Shown piece by piece: positions 1 to 4,342 of a stretch of 6,714 nt of DNA (positions are counted from its first letter, which is position 1; the number at the start of each line of letters is the position of its first letter). Below the pieces are notes generated by a model, which saw only the letters and a list, made by a program, of their open reading frames with translations, had not been told where the DNA came from and did no database searches. The stretch covers positions 1-6,714 of the forward strand of contig JAURXW010000305.1 in assembly GCA_030654205.1 (NCBI GenBank). The letters run 5' to 3'. Origin of the DNA: Bacteriovorax sp. Lineage in GTDB: Bacteria > Bdellovibrionota > Bacteriovoracia > Bacteriovoracales > Bacteriovoracaceae. A program made the position numbers and the translations under genes.

Positions 1-435
1 TGCTTTAATTTTTCCACAGAATTCATCCATATCAGCAAGAGGTTGTGCCTCAGTGCGAAGAAATGAATTGGTTTTTGGAAAAATTTTATCTTCAATACAA
101 ACACCCGCAACACCACGTTGCTCAAGTTTTGTCACAAGACGTCTCATATTGTTGAAGTTACCGTACCCAGTATCTCCATCCAAAAGAATAGGAATAGTCG
201 TAGCATCACTCATGAACTCTACAACTTCTAAAACCTGAGTCCATGAAGCTTCGTTATTATCTCGCACTCCTAGTGCAGCTGAAATAGAAAGTCCCGAACC
301 CCAAATGCCTTTGAATCCCGCTTCTTCTGCAATTTTTGCAGACATACCATTATGGGCTTCCATTAAAAATTCTAATTCTTTTGAGTTCAACATATTTCTT
401 AGTTGAGTTGTTTTTTTAACAAGAGGTTTTTTCAT
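1..435 (-). CDS. pepM: Phosphoenolpyruvate mutase (PEP phosphomutase), N-terminal part, cut by the left edge
   Basis: This enzyme rearranges phosphoenolpyruvate to phosphonopyruvate, the C-P bond-forming entry step of nearly all phosphonate biosynthesis. It belongs to the isocitrate lyase/PEP mutase superfamily (Mg-dependent TIM barrel, cytosolic). 145 codons are visible and the 3' end lies beyond position 1; full-length enzymes are about 300 aa. The diagnostic PEP mutase motif EDK-x5-NS is intact (EDKIFPKTNS, residues 115-124), which separates it from isocitrate lyases and methylisocitrate lyases. Other conserved pieces are GIWGSGLSIS (43-52), GVRDNNEASWTQV (56-68, with the active-site Asp59) and DGDTGYGNFNN (86-96, metal-binding Asp pair). 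The protein closely resembles the mussel PEP mutase as I remember it. The start overlaps the upstream exporter stop by 4 bases (ATGA), and AAGGA (445-449) sits 9 bases upstream of the ATG. The next genes of the pathway, a decarboxylase and an aminotransferase, would be expected further left. Family assignment is very secure. Confidence 0.96.
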   Translation of the reverse strand, partial: MKKPLVKKTTQLRNMLNSKELEFLMEAHNGMSAKIAEEAGFKGIWGSGLSISAALGVRDNNEASWTQVLEVVEFMSDATTIPILLDGDTGYGNFNNMRRLVTKLEQRGVAGVCIEDKIFPKTNSFLRTEAQPLADMDEFCGKIKA

Positions 436-1070
436 ACAAAGTTTTCCTTATAAACATTAAAAGCCATATAAAGGCTAAAAAGCACGATCAGGGCGCCACA
501 AGCACGGCTGAAATTAATAAAAAATTTTTCGGGAATCTGCTTTTGATATTTTTCTACTATTTTTAGAAGTAAATAAAACCAAGAGGCTGATCCAAAAGCA
601 AGTCCAATAGAAAGAGCAAAATAATTTCCAAAATTATTCGTAAACAAATTCCAAGATTTAATAACGGCCGCTAAAGCTGACATTGTTGCGACCAGAGTTG
701 GATTCGAAGAATATATTGCAACTCCTAAAAGAAAAAAGCCGATAATTGTTGGATCTTTTTTATCTATATCTTTATCTAATTTAAAATTTTGTTTTTTAAC
801 CAACAATTCTCGCAATCCAAAAGTAAAAAGAAAAATAACACCTGCGCTTTTTAAAACTAGAACAGTAGTTACAGAAAAATGAAAAAAAGAAAGACCGCTT
901 AGTATTAAGATGAAATAGACAAAATCCATTAGTGATCCACCTACTGCGATTGCAAAAGCAGATTTAAAATCATATTTAATTAAAGTATTCACAACCCATA
1001 CATTTATTGGGCCCACCGGAATACAGATAAGAAAACCTGTAAGTAATCCAATAATCAAAGCGATTATCAT
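432..1070 (-). CDS. LysE/RhtB-family membrane exporter in the phosphonate operon
   Basis: A 212-aa, strongly hydrophobic inner-membrane protein with about six membrane segments (roughly residues 2-25, 36-60, 66-90, 108-130, 147-170 and 187-206). The N-terminal motif IPVGPINVWVVNT (17-29) and the SSNPT element (121-125) fit the LysE/RhtB amino-acid exporter fold and its usual length of about 200-215 aa. The reading frame extends upstream to an ATG at 1136, but I chose the ATG at 1068-1070. The protein then begins directly with the first membrane helix, GAGGA lies 9 bases upstream, and the start overlaps the stop of the preceding gene as ATGA; the longer form would add a charged, non-family stretch read inside the neighbouring gene. 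Its own stop overlaps the pepM start. Substrate is unknown. Because the operon makes an aminophosphonate, a small amino-phosphonate or a related metabolite is a plausible substrate, but this is inference from context only. Confidence 0.88.
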   Translation of the reverse strand: MIIALIIGLLTGFLICIPVGPINVWVVNTLIKYDFKSAFAIAVGGSLMDFVYFILILSGLSFFHFSVTTVLVLKSAGVIFLFTFGLRELLVKKQNFKLDKDIDKKDPTIIGFFLLGVAIYSSNPTLVATMSALAAVIKSWNLFTNNFGNYFALSIGLAFGSASWFYLLLKIVEKYQKQIPEKFFINFSRACGALIVLFSLYMAFNVYKENFV

Positions 1071-1936
1071 ATTCTTTTTTCCTCTGTGAGTTCTTGATTT
1101 AATTTTAATTGGTAAATAAACATCATTCCCAACCATAAATTTCCAAATACAACGGCATAGAAAAATAACAGATACGGTTCATTCAAAATGCATGAAATTA
1201 TAAAAACTAGAATATGAACTGCAGGTCCTATAAAAGACCACATCTTTAGCGCAAGGAAATTTTTATCACAATAAGTTTTGGGATTAAAAACTAAAGTTTT
1301 TTCTTGATTACCTGCCTGAAGATTTGAGTAGGCTAAATAAAGCTTTAAGGCAAAGCGGCGAACAAAGGTAACTTTTGTACCATTATTCGTTACAAGTTTT
1401 TTCTTTAAGGTTTCAATTTCTCGCACAACAAATCCACCATCGCCTTTTTCATATGACAAATATTCATTAAGATAATGATCATATGACATCGAATGGATGG
1501 CCTTTGAAACTCCCGCAACAATTACTAAAACCCATGGTTGAATTAAATCTGGCGAATACTGTTTTTTCAAACCAAGCGCCAAGGTAACAAAGACTATGGT
1601 GTTAACCAAATAATCAACGATTCCATCTATTAATCGTCCAAACTCTGTGCCATTTTTTTTAAGTCTAGCAACCATGCCATCACAGCAATCCAAAATAGCA
1701 AAAAGCAAAAAGTAAAATGCTCCCCATTTGAAGCCCAGAGAGGTTCCTTTTAAAAAATTATATCCTGAAGCGATCCCGGCAATCAGCGCGGCAAGTGAAT
1801 ATTGATTGGGAGTAATAGGGAGTGAGTAAAAAGTCTTCACTACAACAAAAGCTAATGGTCTAAAAAAATAGACATCAAGAGGCTCTTCGGCGTGAAGACT
1901 TTTCAGAGACTGTTTATATTCTTTTAACCATTTCAT
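1067..1936 (-). CDS. CDP-alcohol phosphatidyltransferase family enzyme, likely transfers a phosphonate head group from a CMP-activated form to a lipid
   Basis: An integral membrane enzyme of 289 aa that displaces CMP from a CDP-alcohol-type donor by an alcohol. The complete family signature D-x2-D-G-x2-A-R-x8-G-x3-D-x3-D is present at residues 83-108 (Asp83, Asp86, Gly87, Ala90, Arg91, Gly100, Asp104, Asp108). These are the metal- and CMP-binding residues and the catalytic base. Hydrophobic segments lie around 27-40, 46-62, 71-85, 109-123, 133-150, 230-251 and 255-279; a polar loop (151-220) splits them. The start overlaps the upstream cytidylyltransferase stop as ATGA with no clear Shine-Dalgarno of its own, so translation is probably coupled. 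The adjacent PntC-like enzyme and PEP mutase suggest that the donor is a CMP-phosphonate (for example CMP-AEP) and the product a phosphonolipid. The acceptor (ceramide or diacylglycerol) cannot be read from sequence. Ordinary phospholipid synthesis is possible but fits the operon less well. Confidence 0.92.
   Translation of the reverse strand: MKWLKEYKQSLKSLHAEEPLDVYFFRPLAFVVVKTFYSLPITPNQYSLAALIAGIASGYNFLKGTSLGFKWGAFYFLLFAILDCCDGMVARLKKNGTEFGRLIDGIVDYLVNTIVFVTLALGLKKQYSPDLIQPWVLVIVAGVSKAIHSMSYDHYLNEYLSYEKGDGGFVVREIETLKKKLVTNNGTKVTFVRRFALKLYLAYSNLQAGNQEKTLVFNPKTYCDKNFLALKMWSFIGPAVHILVFIISCILNEPYLLFFYAVVFGNLWLGMMFIYQLKLNQELTEEKRI
1080..1084 (-). promoter_or_regulatory. Ribosome binding site that decides the exporter start
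   Basis: On the minus strand GAGGA stands 9 bases before the ATG at 1070-1068, inside the last codons of the CDP-alcohol phosphatidyltransferase gene. It supports the short 212-aa exporter start over the ATG at 1136 and suggests coupled translation of the two genes. Confidence 0.7.
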
Positions 1937-2676
1937 TCAAATAATCTTTTAGCTTTTTCCAAGTCTTCTTTATTATCGATTTCAACCCAGCGATCACTTA
2001 CGGCCTGGTGAATATTCATATTATGATTAAGTAAAAACTCATTCATAACGTGTTCCCAGTTCTTTGAAATATTTTCTTCTTCCGACAAAAAACTTTTGCA
2101 AGCATTGTACATGTCGTCTCGGTATGATTTTGAGAATTTTAAAATCCCTATGGCTTCACCTACAAATTTCAATTGCTGGCGCTCCTCCATTGTGACGGCG
2201 CGCTTATCAATTGTCATTCTTACAAATCCATCTTTATCGATCATGGCCTTGGCGCATTCAATATCATCAATTGAACTCTCACCTACAAGAATTTGATTTT
2301 TACTAGCATCTTGAACAAAACTACTTAAAATATTTGTATCGTAAATAAGATCAGCATCAAATAACAAGAAGTCGCCTTCCGTTTTTTCAAGCCCGTAATA
2401 AAAAGAATAAGTATTTCCCTTTACACGATAATCATCATTGATAGCGAAAGTAATATCAAAGTCTTTTCTAAACTTTGAAAGATAAGATTCAAGGACCTCT
2501 CGTTTGTATCCAGTTACGACTACAACATTGCGAATCCCTACTGCTTTTAGTGCCTCAAAGTGCCAATCCATTAATGATTTATCATTAATTTTTAATAGGC
2601 TTTTAGGGTCAGTGGTTACATCTGAAATTCGTGAGCCATAACCTGCTGCTAAAATAAGTGCTGTTAATTGTGACAT
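1933..2676 (-). CDS. pntC: LicC/PntC-type nucleotidyltransferase, probable CTP:aminoethylphosphonate cytidylyltransferase
   Basis: A soluble 247-aa sugar-nucleotidyltransferase-fold enzyme. The N-terminal nucleotide loop LILAAGYGSR (7-16) is followed by the DPK element (23-25). GNTYSFYYGLE (87-97) matches the region where LicC-like choline-phosphate cytidylyltransferases shape the substrate pocket. DAD (107-109) is the expected metal site, with GEAIG (173-177) and the typical C-terminal WVEIDNKEDLEKAK (230-243). LicC-type enzymes activate phosphocholine with CTP; PntC enzymes in phosphonate clusters activate 2-aminoethylphosphonate in the same way. Co-transcription with PEP mutase and a CDP-alcohol transferase favours the PntC role, and the symbol is given on that basis. 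AGGA (2682-2685) lies 5 bases before the ATG, in a 19-base gap after the dioxygenase gene; the stop overlaps the next start as ATGA. Phosphocholine as substrate remains the main alternative. Confidence 0.9.
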   Translation of the reverse strand: MSQLTALILAAGYGSRISDVTTDPKSLLKINDKSLMDWHFEALKAVGIRNVVVVTGYKREVLESYLSKFRKDFDITFAINDDYRVKGNTYSFYYGLEKTEGDFLLFDADLIYDTNILSSFVQDASKNQILVGESSIDDIECAKAMIDKDGFVRMTIDKRAVTMEERQQLKFVGEAIGILKFSKSYRDDMYNACKSFLSEEENISKNWEHVMNEFLLNHNMNIHQAVSDRWVEIDNKEDLEKAKRLFE

Positions 2677-2695
2677 ATTATTCCTAGTAAAATTA

Positions 2696-3625
2696 TTATC
2701 TTTTCTTTGCCCAGATCCGTTCCATTGTTCTTTTTAATGGTTGATGATGATCCTTGATCCAATCATCTATCATTACGGCACTTAGTGAATCTGAAAAGCA
2801 AGTACGCCCATGAAGGACTTGAGCATCGTAAGTTAAAAGTATTTCACCTGCCAAAAAAGTATGACGGTATTGATTATCAGAATGTTCCAAAACTGCATCT
2901 AAAGTATCTAGTGCATACATTTGCTTATCAGTTAATGGACGATCTAATTTTGTATGAGCTGATTCCATATAAGGACGAAGGTGGCGAAATTCGGGTTCAC
3001 CTTTTTCATTATAAGTTACGATTGGTGCTTCATAAGTTGCTTCAGCAACTCCACGTTGTTCCCATAAAAAATCTTTTTCTAAAATTGCCAAAACATCTGA
3101 ATGTTTTTCTTTCAATATTTTATGTACATTCATAGCATTTACTAAAATATTTTCTCCGCCTGACATGGCCGGTGATATACAAGCGAGTAATAAATATTCC
3201 CATTTAAATGGAACATTCACATTGTCAGTATGGATAGTTCCGCCTTCTCGTGTTTGGTGATAACGGGCGCCTTTAGTCATTGAATTTTTACGATCGCGAT
3301 CATAAACGAGGATAGCTTTATCACCGGCTTCATTTTGAACCAGGGCTTCTCCTAAAACATTTCCCATCAACCAAAAGATTGTTCGTTGCTCTAGGATTGT
3401 ATATTTATTGTGAAGATCAATAAATGGTTTCACGATAACAATTCGTTTTCCATTTTCTAATTCGTTTCTAACTTCTTCCATTTCACGTTTAAAAGTTGGA
3501 CAATCTTCTGCGTCTAAAATTTTTGCGTCTTCTGTTTTGTTGTAGATATGAAGAGATTTTATATAATCGTAAATTTCATTTTGAGCATCACTCGAAAACG
3601 AGTAATAAAAATTATCATTTAACAT
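2696..3625 (-). CDS. TauD/TfdA-like Fe(II)/2-oxoglutarate-dependent dioxygenase, candidate phosphonate hydroxylase
   Basis: A soluble 309-aa non-heme iron oxygenase, first gene of the phosphonate operon. The iron triad is visible: the H-x-D pair in GGTIHTDNVNVP (His132, Asp134) and the distal His272 in LTYDAQVLHGRT (264-275). The C-terminal KRTMERIW (298-305) carries Arg299 and Arg303, one of which should bind the 2-oxoglutarate carboxylate. The layout is that of the TauD/clavaminate-synthase-like group, not of the PhyH-like PhnY enzymes. AGGA lies 6 bases upstream of the ATG. Phosphonate clusters often carry such oxygenases as tailoring enzymes, and hydroxylation of 2-aminoethylphosphonate at C1, free or lipid-bound, is a reasonable guess here. 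Hydroxylation of the lipid acyl or sphingoid part cannot be excluded. The active-site family call is firm; the substrate is inference. Confidence 0.88.
   Translation of the reverse strand: MLNDNFYYSFSSDAQNEIYDYIKSLHIYNKTEDAKILDAEDCPTFKREMEEVRNELENGKRIVIVKPFIDLHNKYTILEQRTIFWLMGNVLGEALVQNEAGDKAILVYDRDRKNSMTKGARYHQTREGGTIHTDNVNVPFKWEYLLLACISPAMSGGENILVNAMNVHKILKEKHSDVLAILEKDFLWEQRGVAEATYEAPIVTYNEKGEPEFRHLRPYMESAHTKLDRPLTDKQMYALDTLDAVLEHSDNQYRHTFLAGEILLTYDAQVLHGRTCFSDSLSAVMIDDWIKDHHQPLKRTMERIWAKKR
3590..3603 (-). repeat. Short perfect hairpin in the first codons of the dioxygenase gene
   Basis: ACTCG-TTTT-CGAGT on the minus strand, a 5-bp stem with a 4-base loop, falls at about codons 8-12. The same ACTCGTTT word makes up both arms of the 10-bp inverted repeat upstream (3697-3731). 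It could shape the translation-initiation region of the mRNA, or be chance. Confidence 0.4.
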
Positions 3626-3645
3626 AGCTTTTCCTGGAAATGTTT

Positions 3646-3669
3646 AGGGGAACAAAATAGCATTCCCCT
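3646..3669. promoter_or_regulatory. Perfect inverted repeat around the -10 box, candidate operator
   Basis: AGGGGAA (3646-3652) and TTCCCCT (3663-3669) are perfect 7-bp arms separated by 10 bases. The centre (about 3657.5) falls inside the proposed -10 hexamer, so a dimeric repressor bound here would block RNA polymerase. The G/C-rich arms stand out in this AT-rich stretch. It could also fold as a weak hairpin if a transcript from further upstream reads through it. Confidence 0.45.
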
Positions 3670-3682
3670 CTAGAGAATTCAA
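3654..3682 (-). promoter_or_regulatory. Candidate sigma70-type promoter of the phosphonate operon
   Basis: On the minus strand a -35-like TTGAAT (3677-3682) and a -10-like TATTTT (3654-3659) are 17 bases apart. TG stands one base before the -10 (TGC-TATTTT), which makes it an extended -10. Each hexamer matches the consensus at 4 of 6 positions. Transcription would start near 3647, about 22 bases before the dioxygenase ATG, leaving room for the AGGA ribosome site. No experiment supports it here. Confidence 0.5.
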
Positions 3683-3696
3683 CTTTTATGACTCAT

Positions 3697-3731
3697 AAAC
3701 GAGTTAAAATGCTTGATCTTATAACTCGTTT
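3697..3731. repeat. Perfect 10-bp inverted repeat upstream of the phosphonate operon promoter
   Basis: AAACGAGTTA (3697-3706) and TAACTCGTTT (3722-3731) are exact reverse complements with a 15-base spacer. The centre lies about 67 bases upstream of the proposed start near 3647, a distance typical of activator sites. If transcription begins further upstream it would instead form an RNA stem. No long T-run follows on either strand, so a classical terminator is unlikely. Confidence 0.55.
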
Positions 3732-3867
3732 TGAAAGCTGTCTTTTGTTGATTACCAGCTTCTTTTTATCTAAAATTCAGATAAAGCCAGAAGTTATTAA
3801 AGATATTCAATTTAAAGCTCAAATTGGGCCTATACGAAGAAATTGCTGCGAAGAGTGAATTAAATAA

Positions 3868-3896
3868 ATACCAAGGATCTTACTCTTGTAAGGTAT
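3868..3896 (-). terminator. Possible weak terminator after the DUF2141 gene
   Basis: On the minus strand, about 20 bases past the DUF2141 stop, ATACCTTAC is followed by AAGA, GTAAG, a bulge and GGTAT, then a T-rich run TTTATTT. The bulged stem is AT-rich and the T-run is interrupted, so this is only a candidate. Confidence 0.3.
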
Positions 3897-3916
3897 CAAA
3901 GCTTAGAATACGCGTG

Positions 3917-4342
3917 TTAAAGTTCAATCGTAATTTCTGAATGGTTTTTATCGACAATAAATTTTGCTTTTTGCCAGCTAGGCGGAAGCAGGCAATTTTT
4001 ACAATTTGAAAAGCCGTATTGTTCTTTAGGAACTCCGATAAAATTCTTGTCTAGAGTCTGATTCATATTGGCGTCGTGGTACAACTTAATACCATACTCG
4101 CCACAGGGGATACCTTTAAATATATATTCAACACGCTTTTCTGTTATGGGGGAGCGACCCTTATTGAAGGCAGGTTTGCCATTTTCGCTGGGTTTAAAAG
4201 TATCGTCGGCATTGTCTAGATCGAATTTAATTTGACCTTCGTTACTGTCCAAACCTGTGACAATCATTTTTAAATCTTGTCTGCACTCTTCGGCGTGAAT
4301 TTGCCAAGATAACAATATGAATAAAAGTGACTTTAAGATCAT
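3917..4342 (-). CDS. Secreted DUF2141-family protein
   Basis: A 141-aa protein with a probable Sec signal peptide (hydrophobic residues 4-13, likely cleavage after IHA, residue 17), so the mature protein of about 124 aa should be periplasmic or exported. The rest matches the DUF2141 pattern as I know it: a beta-rich N-terminal part (MIVTGLDSNEGQIKFDL, 26-42), the FKGIPCGEYGIKLYHD stretch (75-90), and the family hallmark YHDANMNQTLDKN (88-100) followed by GVPKEQYGFSN (103-113). Four cysteines are present (20, 80, 114, 117); C114-x2-C117 could form a disulfide. The function of the family is not known. The start overlaps the ABC-F stop as ATGA with only a poor ribosome site, so it is probably translated by coupling. 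No functional link to the ABC-F protein is apparent from sequence. Confidence 0.88.
   Translation of the reverse strand: MILKSLLFILLSWQIHAEECRQDLKMIVTGLDSNEGQIKFDLDNADDTFKPSENGKPAFNKGRSPITEKRVEYIFKGIPCGEYGIKLYHDANMNQTLDKNFIGVPKEQYGFSNCKNCLLPPSWQKAKFIVDKNHSEITIEL

Larger units (their letters stand above)
3626..3916. other. Intergenic region between the DUF2141 gene and the phosphonate operon, rich in inverted repeats
   Basis: The 291 bases hold no convincing gene. They should contain the end of the ABC-F/DUF2141 transcript and the start of the phosphonate operon. Perfect inverted repeats seen are AGGGGAA/TTCCCCT (3646-3669), AAACGAGTTA/TAACTCGTTT (3697-3731), AAGCTG/CAGCTT (3735-3761), TTTATCT/AGATAAA (3765-3785) and CAATTT/AAATTG (3808-3826). 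The shorter ones are expected at some rate in AT-rich DNA; the 10-bp one is less likely to be chance. A 56-codon plus-strand frame (3688-3858) overlaps them but looks spurious. Confidence 0.7.

Noticed and set aside
1068..1136. Longer start for the LysE exporter (ATG at 1136, adding 22 residues)
   Set aside because: The added residues are charged, precede the first membrane helix and overlap the upstream gene by 70 bases; the ATG at 1070 has GAGGA 9 bases upstream and the ATGA overlap seen at other junctions of the operon.
1933..2676. Lipopolysaccharide or teichoic acid phosphocholine decoration (LicC role)
   Set aside because: No choline kinase, choline transporter or LicD-like transferase is present, while PEP mutase is in the same operon; kept only as an alternative.
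2785..3135. Plus-strand frame of 116 codons inside the dioxygenase gene
   Set aside because: It lies entirely antisense to a well-supported gene with intact active-site motifs and resembles no family I know.
1..3625. Phosphonate degradation (C-P lyase or PhnY/PhnZ) cluster
   Set aside because: PEP mutase forms the C-P bond, the activation and transfer genes are biosynthetic, and no C-P lyase, phosphonatase or PhnZ-like gene is visible.
3735..3768. Plus-strand terminator (AAGCTG/CAGCTT stem followed by CTTTTT)
   Set aside because: The stem is only 6 bp with a 15-base loop and there is no plus-strand gene upstream that would need it.
3688..3858. Plus-strand frame of 56 codons in the intergenic region
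   Set aside because: No good ribosome site, no recognisable motif, and it runs across the inverted repeats and the reverse-strand promoter; most likely chance.
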